A stretch of DNA of 61,518 nucleotides. Origin: an uncultured Clostridia bacterium (lineage in GTDB: Bacteria; Bacillota; Clostridia; TANB77; CAG-508). Numbering within the stretch: position 1 is the first letter of the stretch; every line of letters begins with the position of its first letter. Shown one piece after another: positions 9,964-19,131 of the stretch. The notes under the pieces are model-generated. The model was not told the origin of the DNA. It worked only from the letters and a program-made list of their open reading frames with translations, and searched no databases. The stretch spans positions 1 through 61,518 of the forward strand of contig CAORJJ010000001.1 in the NCBI GenBank assembly GCA_948517135.1, written 5' to 3'. The position numbers and the translations under genes are program-made.

Positions 9964-11220
9964 TTGGAACTAATGACAAAATATCAGTATACGTATTTTA
10001 TACATCCGTATATAATTGATGAAACAAAATATAGTAAGTATATTCTTAAATTATTAAAGGACAGAAAATGTTCTTATAAAACATTTGAAAAGGAAAAAGA
10101 TTTAGATATATATAATTTCTTTTTACCAGCAATTAGAACATACTTATTTCCTACATTTGAACTTAGAGGAGAAAAACTTAGAGATTTTAAGAAAATGAAG
10201 GCAGAGGAACAATGTAAAATTTTAGTAAAAGATAATTGTGTTCACTTCAATTACAATTTAGCTGAGGACATTCAAGGAAAAGTTGGAACAGAAAATGGTA
10301 TCTTTTTTAAGATTGAAGGAATAGAAATAATTTGTTTTAATACTGGTGTATGTTTTTTTACAATGAAAACTCATTTAGAAAATACAAATAAATTTTTTGA
10401 TTTATTAGATTTTAATTATAGATTTAAAGGAATCACTTCTGAGTTTGCATCTTTAAAAGATTTTGAAAATATTAAAATTCAAACAGATACATTTCAGGAT
10501 ATAAGTGATATATCAGAACTAATAAATCAAATAACTGGTATAAGTACTAAAAATAATAATTCAAAAGAAGAATTGTTAAATTCACAATTTTATACATATT
10601 CATATGTATGTGTGGAGACAAGTAACTGGAGTGAGAAAACAAACTTTTTTAATATAGAAAATGATTTTTTAAAGTTTGCAAATGTATTGCCAAGTAATTA
10701 TACTTCAGACTTTAATAAGGCAAACTTAGAGCATAATTTACATATAATAGAAAAATTTAAGTATGTAAAAACAACTATATCCAGAACCAGCTCAAATTTA
10801 ATGTGTTCTGGAATAGATACATATAATTATACGAGATTGCCATATGAGTATGAGAATCAATATTTTTATATGTATATATTATCATTATATAAACTTATTT
10901 TTCTAATGAAATTAAATAATGATTTTAAATCATATGATAAAATTATTAAAATGAAAAAGAAATTTATTAAATTTACAAAAGACATATGGGATAAGGATAT
11001 TACACTAGATGATACAGGAGCTCTATATTATAAAACTTTAAATAAAACTCTAGAATTAGAAAGCTTATATGAAGAAATTCAAAATAAATATGAGGTAATA
11101 TATAAGGACTTAAATATAGAAAAAAATAATAATTATTACTCTGTAATAGTTATATTACTTATATTTTCTCTAGCATTTAATACAATAAATATTATATTTT
11201 TAATGTATTTATTAACATGA
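9964..11220 (+). CDS. Unknown protein with C-terminal membrane anchor
   Basis: I do not recognise this 418-residue protein. Most of it is soluble mixed alpha/beta sequence. An acidic/basic helical stretch (about 325-385) leads into one hydrophobic segment at the very C-terminus (about 392-416), so it is probably tail-anchored with the bulk in the cytoplasm. The start is TTG at good spacing from GGAAGG; an ATG three codons later is the alternative. The order of soluble domain, helical stalk and terminal helix recalls DUF155- or CorA-like proteins, but no diagnostic motif was seen. It sits between the WG-repeat gene and acpS and may be cotranscribed with acpS (15-base gap). Confidence 0.6.
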   Translation: MELMTKYQYTYFIHPYIIDETKYSKYILKLLKDRKCSYKTFEKEKDLDIYNFFLPAIRTYLFPTFELRGEKLRDFKKMKAEEQCKILVKDNCVHFNYNLAEDIQGKVGTENGIFFKIEGIEIICFNTGVCFFTMKTHLENTNKFFDLLDFNYRFKGITSEFASLKDFENIKIQTDTFQDISDISELINQITGISTKNNNSKEELLNSQFYTYSYVCVETSNWSEKTNFFNIENDFLKFANVLPSNYTSDFNKANLEHNLHIIEKFKYVKTTISRTSSNLMCSGIDTYNYTRLPYEYENQYFYMYILSLYKLIFLMKLNNDFKSYDKIIKMKKKFIKFTKDIWDKDITLDDTGALYYKTLNKTLELESLYEEIQNKYEVIYKDLNIEKNNNYYSVIVILLIFSLAFNTINIIFLMYLLT

Positions 11221-11235
11221 TAAAAAGGTGGTAAA

Positions 11236-11601
11236 ATGAAGTTATCTGTTGGAACAGACATAATTGAAATTAATAGAATAAAAAGATTAATAGATAAAGA
11301 TTCAAAATTTATACAAAAAATGTATACTGATAAAGAAATTTCATATTGTGAATCTAAAAAAGAACAAAAATATCAAAGTTATGCAGCTAGATTTGCAGCA
11401 AAGGAAGCAATATATAAAGCTTTAAGTGATAAAATAACATCATATACATGGAAAGATTTTGAAATAATTAACTCAAATAAGGGAAAACCAGAAGTATTTT
11501 TACATTTAATTATTGATGAAATTGATAGTATAGAAATAAGTATATCACATTGCAAAGAATATGCGGTTGCATATGTTACAGCGATTTTAAAGGAGAGTTA
11601 A
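11236..11601 (+). CDS. acpS: Holo-[acyl-carrier-protein] synthase AcpS
   Basis: AcpS transfers 4'-phosphopantetheine from CoA to acyl carrier protein. At 121 residues it has normal length. It shows the magnesium-binding GTDIIEI near residue 6, the signature AARFAAKEAIYKAL near 50 and the SISHCKEYAVA segment near 95. AAGGTGG precedes the ATG. The tatD start codon follows the acpS stop codon with no gap, so the two are almost certainly translationally coupled. Confidence 0.95.
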   Translation: MKLSVGTDIIEINRIKRLIDKDSKFIQKMYTDKEISYCESKKEQKYQSYAARFAAKEAIYKALSDKITSYTWKDFEIINSNKGKPEVFLHLIIDEIDSIEISISHCKEYAVAYVTAILKES

Positions 11602-12369
11602 ATGGAATTTTTTGATTCACATTCACATTATAATGATGAAAGTTTTGATAGTGATAGAGAAGTGCTAATAAATAAGACATTAAAGGAAAATATAACAAGA
11701 ATGATGTGTATAGGATATGATGTGGAGAAGAGTGCAAAAGCTATTAAAATAGCTGAAAAATACAATTATATATATGCATCATGTGGAATATCTCCTAATG
11801 ATATAGAAGATTTTTCAGTAGAAAACCTAGAAAAAATAGAAGAAATGGCTAAAAATAGAAAAGTTGTGGCAATTGGAGAAATTGGCTTAGATTATCATTG
11901 GAATAAAGAAAATAAGGAAGCCCAAAAAGAGCTTTTTATAAAGCAAATTGATATTGCTAATAAGTTAAATAAGCCAATAATAATACATACACGTGATGCA
12001 GTAATGGATACTATTGAGATTTTAAAAACACATTCTGTGCAAAATACAGGAATATTTCACTGCTGTCCATTAAATCAAGAGCTAATAAAAGAAGGCTTGA
12101 AATTAGGATATTATATATCTTTTAGTGGTGTAATTACATTTAAGAATGCTAAACCTAATGAAGCTGTAAATCAAGTTCCACTTGATAGAATTCTTATCGA
12201 AACAGATTCTCCATATATGTCTCCTGAACCACATAGAGGAGAGAGAAACACATCATTATATGTGAAGTATGTAGCACAGAAGATAGCTGAAATTAAAGGT
12301 ATTTCATTAGAAGAGGTTGCAAAAGCTACATATAATAATGCAAGTAAAATATTCAATATTGATAACTAA
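11602..12369 (+). CDS. tatD: TatD-family metal-dependent deoxyribonuclease
   Basis: A TIM-barrel hydrolase of 255 residues, the usual family length. Metal ligands are visible in order: FDSHSHY near residue 3, GEIGLDYHW near 92, IIHTRDA near 128, FHCCPL near 152 and ETDSPYMSPEPHRG near 200. TatD enzymes act as 3'-5' exonucleases or DNases. It abuts acpS and a strong terminator follows. Confidence 0.92.
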   Translation: MEFFDSHSHYNDESFDSDREVLINKTLKENITRMMCIGYDVEKSAKAIKIAEKYNYIYASCGISPNDIEDFSVENLEKIEEMAKNRKVVAIGEIGLDYHWNKENKEAQKELFIKQIDIANKLNKPIIIHTRDAVMDTIEILKTHSVQNTGIFHCCPLNQELIKEGLKLGYYISFSGVITFKNAKPNEAVNQVPLDRILIETDSPYMSPEPHRGERNTSLYVKYVAQKIAEIKGISLEEVAKATYNNASKIFNIDN

Positions 12370-12380
12370 ATATATAGTTT

Positions 12381-12427
12381 ATCCACAAGGTAAAATATAA
12401 AAATAACCTTGTGGATTTTTATTTTTT
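12381..12427 (+). terminator. Rho-independent terminator after tatD
   Basis: An 11-bp perfect stem, ATCCACAAGGT (12381-12391) against ACCTTGTGGAT (12406-12416), is followed by a T-rich tract. Confidence 0.87.
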
Positions 12428-12674
12428 ATAAAAAATTTTTCTGTAAAAAATTTCCTGAAAACGTTGATTTCGTAGGAAATGTAATAAAAACTTCCAAAAA
12501 AGTAATAAAAACTTAATAAAAGAATATTAAATCACTGCAAAAGCACTTCCGTAGTGGTTTTTTACAAGGTTTGGAAAAACTGAAAAAAAGTGCTATTGAA
12601 AAAATTTCTGGAAATGCTATTATGTTGCTAATGAAAATATTCAAAAATTCAGAAAAAAACAGGGAGGATTTATT
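12428..12674. other. Promoter and leader region of the LRR-dockerin gene
   Basis: No gene was seen. The region holds a 21-base-period direct repeat (12481 and 12502), the sequence CACTTCCGTA near 12543 that also occurs before the giant gene at 55864, and a possible GCACTT/AAGTGC stem around it. AGGGAGG lies just before the ATG at 12675. No clear TTGACA/TATAAT pair was found. Confidence 0.5.
12481..12514 (+). repeat. Two-copy direct repeat GTAATAAAAACTT, 21-base period
   Basis: GTAATAAAAACTT occurs at 12481-12493 and again at 12502-12514, exactly two helical turns apart. A near copy, GTAATTAAAACTT, lies at 55680-55692 before the other giant surface-protein gene. This suggests a regulator binding site, inferred from position and spacing only. 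Confidence 0.5.
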
Positions 12675-15600
12675 ATGAAGAAGAAAATGTTAATTTCAAT
12701 AGCAATAATATCAATTTTGTTATTGAATTGCATCGCTCCGATTCTAAAAGTTGCAGCTGGTACAGACATAAGAGTAATGTTTGAAAAAAATATGTATGCT
12801 GCAATTAAGGATGAATTGCAAAGACAAGGCATTACTGCAATTTATAACGATGCACAACGTACAATGATTATTAATGATGAAGAATTAGCAAAAGTAACAT
12901 CTCTTTCTTTATCTAATAGTGAATTAACAGACTTAACAGGTCTTGAAGTATTTACAAATTTAAAAGAATTAGATTTATCTTCTAATGAATTAGATAAAAC
13001 TAGTAATTTAGAAGTTTTAAATTCATTCACATTAACAACATTAGACTTATCTTCAAATGAAATTGAAGATTTAAGTATGGTAACTGGTATAAAGAATATA
13101 TCAAAATTAAACTTACATAACCAAAAATTTGATGTTGTAGAAGTTATCCAAATTGATACTACTGAAACATCAGATCAATATAATGAAGTTCTTTATCCAT
13201 TACCAAAAATTTTAACAGATTTAGTAGACTATATACCATCAGAATGGTTAGTTGAAAAAAATTACTTTGATAATGGACATGAAGATTTAGGAAATCCAAA
13301 AGCTACACCACATGTAGATTGGAGTAAATTTGACCAAGAGAATGTGAAAATAAGATATGCTTATAAAACAGCAACAACTTATGAACTTCTTAAAGGTATG
13401 GTTAAAATTAGTATAAAAGTAGTTGATTCTACAAGTACATTATATAATTCAGATATTAATTTATATTTTGTAACAGCAGATTCAGAAGAAAGAGGAATAC
13501 ATATTAAAGATACTAATATGTATAATGCAATTAAAAGACAATTAACAAAAGGTCAAACTGAAAATGATCAATTAATCAGTTATGGAAATGCAGATACAGC
13601 AAGAACATTATATAATAGATCTTTTGATGATGCACAAACATTAGTAATAGGTATTGATGATCTTATCAACAAAATTTCAAATTTAAAACTTGATAATAAG
13701 AGAATTAAAGATCTTTCAGGAATTGAAAAATTTGTTGGTTTAGAAACAAACTTAGATTTATCTGGTAACTATATAAAATCAATTGATCCATTAATAGAGT
13801 TAGAAGAAAATCAAGAAAAAGAAGAAGCTTTATTAAAAGAAAGAGTTCAAGCTCAAATTGGATTAGTTTCAGAAACAGTTGGAAAAATTGAAAGTTTAAA
13901 ATCTCAAATTGAAGCACTTCAAAAAGAAATTGCAGATATAGAAGCTAAATTTAATACAGACTTACAAAAATTACAAGATGAATTAAAAGCATTAAGAGAA
14001 AAGGAAGCTCAAATTAAAGCTCAAGTAGGAGCAGACTCTGCAAAAGTTGAAGAATTACAAAAACAAATTGAAGATTTGAACAAAGAACAAACTGAAGAAT
14101 TAAATAAACAAAAAGAAGCAACAGAAAGAATAAATGCATTAAGAGAACAACTTAAAGAATTAGAAGCAGCAGATCAACCAATAAAAGATGAAATTGAAAG
14201 ATTAAAAGCTCAAATTCAAGAATTAGAAAATACAATAAGAAATTCTCAAGAAAGAGTTAATTCTTTAACAATAGAAGTTTCAACAAAACAAGAACAAATT
14301 TCAACTGCTAAAACAGCAATAGCGATTTATGAAACAGAAGTAGCAGAGTTAAGAGAAAATATTATAGCAGCACAAGAAATTTTAGAATCAATCACAGATA
14401 CTGCAACTGGTGTAGCAAATCCAGTAGATGTAGAAAACTACATACAAGGTGTAAATGAAGAAATAAGGAAATTACAAGATAGAATTGATGAACTATACAG
14501 AGATATTTCTACAAGTACAGATGAACAATCAAGATTACAAGCAGAAATTGAAACTTTAAAAGGTAGAATTGAGAAAGCTGAAGATGATAAAGCAGAAGCT
14601 CAAGAAAATTTAGCAGCTAGAGAAGAAGATTTAAAAAATAGTACAAATGCACAACAAGCAGAAGATGTTAGAAAACAAATTGAAGAAGAACAAGGAAAAA
14701 TAGATGCTTCTAATGCTAATATTGAAGTTATTAAAAAAAGTATAGAACTTGCTCAAAAACAATTAGAAGAAGAAGAAGCAAAATCTAAAAAAGTACAAGA
14801 TGAACTTGCTGATGTTGAAAAACAAATAGAAGCAAAACTTGCAGAAATTCAAAAATTAGTTGATGATAGAAATAATCAAGAAAAAGCATTAGGAGAAAAA
14901 AGAGCAAAACTTGCAGAACTACAAATGGATTTAGCTAGAGAAGAAGCAAGACTTATGGAAAGAATGCAAAGATTATATAATATCTATAATAGAATAGATA
15001 GATTAGCTGGATTTGCTACATCTAAAGTAAGAACAATAACAGATAAAGAATTTAAAGATGCAACATTTGAAGAAGCAAAATCTATGTATTCAGCTCAAGT
15101 TTCTAAAATTTCTAATATAGAAAAATATTTAACAGGTTTTGAAAGAAATTATTTATTAACAACATATAATATTCCAACAACACTTACTTTTGAAACAGAA
15201 CATCGTACTGTAAATCCAGAAACTGGAGAAGTAACTGTTACAACAGAAACAGAAACAAAACCAATTGAAAATCCAATTACAAAATACTTTACAGAGTTAC
15301 CACAAGATAGTTGGACAGTATTAGATTATAAATTAGCAATTAGAAACTTCCAAAGAGATGATATTTATATGCAAATGTATACACATTGTTATTTCACAAG
15401 ATTATTTGAAGGAACAACAAATTGTGTTGCAACAGAATATGCTGATTATATGATCAAAAGATTAGAAATTGATGGTGAAGATACAACATTATATAGAGAA
15501 GCAATAGAAAATTATGCAGATATTTATAAAACATTTGGTGGAGATGATAACTGTGCAGGAAAAGCAACAACAGATAAATTATTCTCTTATGCTAAGAGAA

Positions 15601-17312
15601 TTACATTAGCACCAGGAGATGAAATAGAAGCATATGTATATTTACCAAGATTAAAAGTATTAGACATTAGTGAAAACTTAATTGAAAATATAGACAATAT
15701 ATCAAAATTAACAAAATTAGTAAAATTATATGCTGGAGATAACGAATTAGTAGATATCTCAAAAGTTGATTGGACATCAATGAATGAACACTTAAAAGTA
15801 TTAGATTTAAGTTTAAATGATATTAGCAATATTGAACCATTAGAAGTATTAACTAATATTGAATACTTAGATTTATCAAAGAACTTAATTGAAGGAGAAT
15901 TCACATTCAAAGTAGAAAAATTAGAAAATTTAAAAAATTTAGATTTAAGCTACAATAGAATTGACGATATCCAAAGATTAATAAATTACTTAACTTATGA
16001 AGCAAGAGCTCATGGATATGATGGAGACATTGGTTCATATTTAAGAACAGGAAATTTAACAGTTAACTTTAAATATCAACAATTAGAAATGACTGTTGAT
16101 GGAGTGTTACCAGTAGGTGATACATATAAAGTTGAATTACCAAAAATATTTAGACAAATAGAACAAATTGATTATGCAAATACAAGTTTTGGAATTGACA
16201 GTATACGCGGAAATGTAACAAGTGATGGTAAAGATGTTATAGTAGATACAAGAGTTGCTGGAAAACATACAGGAATTGTAACAATTATAAATACAAAAAC
16301 TGTAGCAAGTTTAGGATATGGAACAACATGTACAATCACATATAAAGTAGGAACAGCTAACATGTTAGAAGTAAAAGTTACTCCAGAAAATGCAAATGTT
16401 GAAAAAGGAAAAACTCAAGAATTTAAAGCAGAAGTAACTGGAGATAATGTACCACATAAAGGTGTTACATGGTCAATTGCAGGAAATACAAGCGAAAATA
16501 CAAAAATTTCTGAAGCTGGATTATTAACAGTAGCAGAAGATGAAACTTCAGAAAAAATTGAAGTAATTGCTACATCATTCTATGATACAACAGCTATTGG
16601 AAAAGTAGAAGTTGTTATTACAGAAAAAGCTGGAGAACCAGTAAATCCAGATGATAATAAAGAACCAGAAACACCAACAAATCCAGACGATAATAAAGAA
16701 CCAGAAACACCAACAGATCCAGACGATAATAAAGAACCAGAAACACCAACAAATCCAGACGATAATAAAGAACCAGAGACACCAGCAAATCCAGACGATA
16801 ATAAAGAACCAGAGACACCAGCAAATCCAGATGATAAAAAAGATGAAACAACAGCAATTGAATTTGGTTATGATGTTGATGTAGATAATGATTACTTAGT
16901 AGGAATAAAAGCTCAAACATCAGTTGATAGATTCAAATCAGTATTATTAAATGATAATGATGATTATAGAGTTGTTGTAAAATCTGCAAATAGAGAAGTT
17001 AAGACAGGAAATATTGCAACAGGAATGTTTGCACAAGTTCAAGATAAGAATGGAAATGTTGTAAAAGATACAAATGGAAACTTATTAGTTTATGAAATCA
17101 TAGTAAAAGGTGACGTAAATGGGGATGGTGTTGCTGATTCATTAGATACAGTTTCAATAAAAGCACACAGAAGTGAAGTTAAATTATTAAAAGGTGCAGC
17201 TTTAAAAGCAGCAGATATTAATAATGATAATTCAGTAGACTCAACAGACTCAAAATTATTACTATATCATAGAGCCGAAGTTAGTGGATACAACTTAAAT
17301 TATACAAAATAA
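12675..17312 (+). CDS. Secreted LRR / coiled-coil / Big_2 / dockerin protein
   Basis: The protein has 1,545 residues. A signal peptide (about 1-29) is followed by SDS22-type leucine-rich repeats (about 74-150) and another LRR near 340-375. A very long Glu/Lys/Gln-rich coiled coil follows (about 377-775), then a helical region, then further LRRs (about 989-1105, pattern LKVLDLS.N.I.NI). An Ig-like Big_2 domain covers about 1229-1315. Five and a half 12-residue Asn-Pro-Asp-Asp-rich linker repeats cover about 1324-1389. A type I-like dockerin closes the chain (about 1478-1540), with two calcium-loop motifs, DVNGDGVADSLD and DINNDNSVDSTD. No catalytic domain was seen, so a structural or adhesive role is inferred. 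The next gene encodes a wall-anchored cohesin, its probable partner. Confidence 0.88.
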   Translation: MKKKMLISIAIISILLLNCIAPILKVAAGTDIRVMFEKNMYAAIKDELQRQGITAIYNDAQRTMIINDEELAKVTSLSLSNSELTDLTGLEVFTNLKELDLSSNELDKTSNLEVLNSFTLTTLDLSSNEIEDLSMVTGIKNISKLNLHNQKFDVVEVIQIDTTETSDQYNEVLYPLPKILTDLVDYIPSEWLVEKNYFDNGHEDLGNPKATPHVDWSKFDQENVKIRYAYKTATTYELLKGMVKISIKVVDSTSTLYNSDINLYFVTADSEERGIHIKDTNMYNAIKRQLTKGQTENDQLISYGNADTARTLYNRSFDDAQTLVIGIDDLINKISNLKLDNKRIKDLSGIEKFVGLETNLDLSGNYIKSIDPLIELEENQEKEEALLKERVQAQIGLVSETVGKIESLKSQIEALQKEIADIEAKFNTDLQKLQDELKALREKEAQIKAQVGADSAKVEELQKQIEDLNKEQTEELNKQKEATERINALREQLKELEAADQPIKDEIERLKAQIQELENTIRNSQERVNSLTIEVSTKQEQISTAKTAIAIYETEVAELRENIIAAQEILESITDTATGVANPVDVENYIQGVNEEIRKLQDRIDELYRDISTSTDEQSRLQAEIETLKGRIEKAEDDKAEAQENLAAREEDLKNSTNAQQAEDVRKQIEEEQGKIDASNANIEVIKKSIELAQKQLEEEEAKSKKVQDELADVEKQIEAKLAEIQKLVDDRNNQEKALGEKRAKLAELQMDLAREEARLMERMQRLYNIYNRIDRLAGFATSKVRTITDKEFKDATFEEAKSMYSAQVSKISNIEKYLTGFERNYLLTTYNIPTTLTFETEHRTVNPETGEVTVTTETETKPIENPITKYFTELPQDSWTVLDYKLAIRNFQRDDIYMQMYTHCYFTRLFEGTTNCVATEYADYMIKRLEIDGEDTTLYREAIENYADIYKTFGGDDNCAGKATTDKLFSYAKRITLAPGDEIEAYVYLPRLKVLDISENLIENIDNISKLTKLVKLYAGDNELVDISKVDWTSMNEHLKVLDLSLNDISNIEPLEVLTNIEYLDLSKNLIEGEFTFKVEKLENLKNLDLSYNRIDDIQRLINYLTYEARAHGYDGDIGSYLRTGNLTVNFKYQQLEMTVDGVLPVGDTYKVELPKIFRQIEQIDYANTSFGIDSIRGNVTSDGKDVIVDTRVAGKHTGIVTIINTKTVASLGYGTTCTITYKVGTANMLEVKVTPENANVEKGKTQEFKAEVTGDNVPHKGVTWSIAGNTSENTKISEAGLLTVAEDETSEKIEVIATSFYDTTAIGKVEVVITEKAGEPVNPDDNKEPETPTNPDDNKEPETPTDPDDNKEPETPTNPDDNKEPETPANPDDNKEPETPANPDDKKDETTAIEFGYDVDVDNDYLVGIKAQTSVDRFKSVLLNDNDDYRVVVKSANREVKTGNIATGMFAQVQDKNGNVVKDTNGNLLVYEIIVKGDVNGDGVADSLDTVSIKAHRSEVKLLKGAALKAADINNDNSVDSTDSKLLLYHRAEVSGYNLNYTK
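16644..16841 (+). repeat. 36-bp tandem repeats in the LRR-dockerin gene
   Basis: Five full 36-base units begin at 16644, 16680, 16716, 16752 and 16788, with a partial sixth at 16824. They encode the linker NPDDNKEPETPT with Thr/Ala variation. Copy number is likely to vary between strains. Long open frames on other frames here are artefacts of the repeat. Confidence 0.9.
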
Positions 17313-17344
17313 TTTGAATGTTTGAATATTAAAGAGATGAAAAC

Positions 17345-17382
17345 TATATAATAGGGAAGTATAAAAACTTTCCTATTATATA
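17345..17382. terminator. Long hairpin after the dockerin gene
   Basis: A 16-bp stem (17345-17360 with 17367-17382) has one G-U pair and a 6-base loop. The following sequence is A-rich rather than a T run, so it may act as an RNA-stabilising or processing structure as much as a terminator. Confidence 0.5.
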
Positions 17383-17448
17383 AAATAAAACAATTGTAAA
17401 AAATTTATAAAAGATAAAAATCACTTTTATAAATAGTAAAAAAAGGTA

Positions 17449-17477
17449 TTGCAATTTTTTAGTATAAATGATATTCT
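17449..17477 (+). promoter_or_regulatory. Possible promoter for the cohesin gene
   Basis: TTGCAA (17449-17454) and TATTCT (17472-17477) are 17 bases apart, about 38 bases before the start codon. Confidence 0.4.
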
Positions 17478-17514
17478 AGTGTTGTATATAAGCAAATGAG
17501 GAGAATGATGATAT

Positions 17515-18366
17515 ATGAAAAACAAAACTAAATTAATTATTTTGCAAGTTTTTATTGCAATTATATTAATATCTACAAGCGTTTATGCAGCTATTGATAC
17601 AACAATAGGAGTCAAAGTTTCAAAATCTATTTTATATAGAGGAGATACAGTTGAGGTTACATTATCATTAAGTGATGTTAAAAGTGATAAAAAAATCACA
17701 AATGTTGAAGGATATATAAATTATGATAAAGATGTTCTTGAAACTATAACTTATGATAGTATAGTTAAAGATGAGAATAAAAAAGTAACAATTGGTGATG
17801 AAACATTACCAGTTGAAGATGCTTCAAATGTTCAATCTTCATCAGCATTTGTATTATTTAATGGTTCACCAGAAAGTGATAACGATGCAAAAATTCTTAT
17901 TGATTTTAACAATGGTTTAACAAAGGATTCAGATTTAATAACAATCAAATTTAAAGTTAAATCAAATGCTTCAATAGGTGATGTAGAGGATGCTATTAAA
18001 TATTCTTTTGTTGTAAAATCAAATGAAGAAAAAACAGAAGAAATAACTAAAAATGTTAATTTAACAGTAAAAGAAACAATAAAAGATGAAAATAAAAACG
18101 AAACTAAAAATGAAACTAAAAATGAATCAAAATTAGAAGATACTGTTGGAAAAGTTGATAATAAAAACGTAAATAAAAATACTAATAAGAATACAAATAC
18201 AAATACAAAAAATAATGCAGTAAACAACACAAATACAACAGATAACTCAGTTTCAGGAACTAAATTGCCTGCAACAGGTGCTAAAATATTTATAATACCA
18301 GCAATTGTATTAATTGCCCTAGCTTATATAAGCTATAACAGATATATAAGAATGAGAGGTATATAA
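17515..18366 (+). CDS. Sortase-type wall-anchored cohesin-domain protein
   Basis: The protein has 283 residues: a signal peptide (about 1-26, cleavage after VYA), one cohesin-like domain (about 27-170), an Asn/Lys/Thr-rich low-complexity linker (about 175-245), then LPATG at 251-255, a hydrophobic segment and a basic RMRG tail. That C-terminus is the classic sortase wall-sorting signal. The cohesin call rests on the all-beta pattern 'i.gv.vs.s...GD.v.V.lsl', the segment INYDKDVLE and FKVKSNASIGD. Cohesins bind dockerins, and the preceding gene ends in a dockerin, so this is the likely cell-wall receptor for that protein. No enzyme module is present. The sortase gene is not in the window. Confidence 0.82.
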   Translation: MKNKTKLIILQVFIAIILISTSVYAAIDTTIGVKVSKSILYRGDTVEVTLSLSDVKSDKKITNVEGYINYDKDVLETITYDSIVKDENKKVTIGDETLPVEDASNVQSSSAFVLFNGSPESDNDAKILIDFNNGLTKDSDLITIKFKVKSNASIGDVEDAIKYSFVVKSNEEKTEEITKNVNLTVKETIKDENKNETKNETKNESKLEDTVGKVDNKNVNKNTNKNTNTNTKNNAVNNTNTTDNSVSGTKLPATGAKIFIIPAIVLIALAYISYNRYIRMRGI

Positions 18367-18398
18367 TATTTTCTAAAAAAATAATTAATAATCCCTGG

Positions 18399-18431
18399 AG
18401 AGATAACAATTAACGTTATCTCTTCTTTTTT
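18399..18431 (+). terminator. Rho-independent terminator after the cohesin gene
   Basis: A 9-bp stem, AGAGATAAC (18399-18407) against GTTATCTCT (18415-18423), is followed by TCTTTTTT. Confidence 0.86.
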
Positions 18432-18450
18432 ATAACTATTTAAAAATATG

Positions 18451-18479
18451 TTGCAATAATAAAAGTATATTGATATAAT
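18451..18479 (+). promoter_or_regulatory. Promoter of lemA
   Basis: TTGCAA (18451-18456) and a perfect TATAAT (18474-18479) are spaced by 17 bases, about 29 bases before the lemA start codon. Confidence 0.7.
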
Positions 18480-18507
18480 GTTCTTAATTTAATAGGAGGA
18501 ATAGATT

Positions 18508-19059
18508 ATGATTTTGTTAATAATAATTTTACTCGTAGTTATAGTTGCTATTATAGCTATGTACAATGGTCTAGTTCAAGCAAAACTAAAAACAGAAAAT
18601 GCTTGGAGTCAAATCGATGTTCAATTACAAAGAAGATTTGATCTTATACCAAACTTAGTTGAAGCAGTTAAAGGTTATATGAAACATGAAGAAGAAGTAC
18701 TTACTAAAGTTACTGAACTTAGAACATCATGGGCATCAGCTTCATCAGTTTCTGAAAAAGCAGAATTAGATAATCAGTTATCTGGAACATTAAAAACAAT
18801 TATGGCAGTTTCAGAAAACTATCCAGATTTAAAAGCGAATCAAAACTTTACACAATTACAAGAAGAATTAAGAAGTACAGAAAATAAAATTTCTTATTCA
18901 AGACAATTTTATAATGATAGTGTTACAATGTATAATACTAAATTACAAGTATTTCCAACAAACATTATAGCAGGAATGTTTAATTTCTCAGCAGCTGATT
19001 TATTTAAAACATCTACTGAAGAAGCTAGACAAAATGTTAAAGTTGATTTTAGTAAATAA
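18508..19059 (+). CDS. lemA: LemA family protein
   Basis: A 183-residue LemA protein with an N-terminal membrane helix (about 1-20) and a long helical outer domain. It contains the family segment ENAWSQIDVQLQRRFDLIPN near residue 31, followed by LVEAVKGYMKHEEEVL, and RQFYNDSVTMYN near 131. AGGAGG precedes the ATG. It is paired with htpX, a common arrangement in bacteria in which the two act in membrane-protein quality control; the LemA role itself is poorly defined. Confidence 0.92.
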   Translation: MILLIIILLVVIVAIIAMYNGLVQAKLKTENAWSQIDVQLQRRFDLIPNLVEAVKGYMKHEEEVLTKVTELRTSWASASSVSEKAELDNQLSGTLKTIMAVSENYPDLKANQNFTQLQEELRSTENKISYSRQFYNDSVTMYNTKLQVFPTNIIAGMFNFSAADLFKTSTEEARQNVKVDFSK

Positions 19060-19068
19060 TTATTACAC

Positions 19069-19102
19069 AAAATACGCTATTCGTTTGAATAGCGTATTTT
19101 AG
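19069..19102 (+). terminator. Hairpin between lemA and htpX
   Basis: A perfect 14-bp stem (19069-19082 with 19087-19100) has a 4-base loop and ends in TTTT. It could attenuate read-through and set the lemA:htpX ratio, since no separate promoter is obvious before htpX. Confidence 0.6.
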
Positions 19103-19131
19103 TATAAAATTTAAGAAAGGAGATTTTGAGT

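Noticed and set aside
16201..16215. CGC-GGA-AAT in the LRR gene as a third frameshift-like site
   Set aside because: The frame is continuous with CGC as a sense codon; no shift is needed.
16618..16920. Long open frames on other frames across the tandem repeats
   Set aside because: They result from the 36-base repeat period lacking stops in several frames; only the plus-strand LRR-dockerin frame has a family match.
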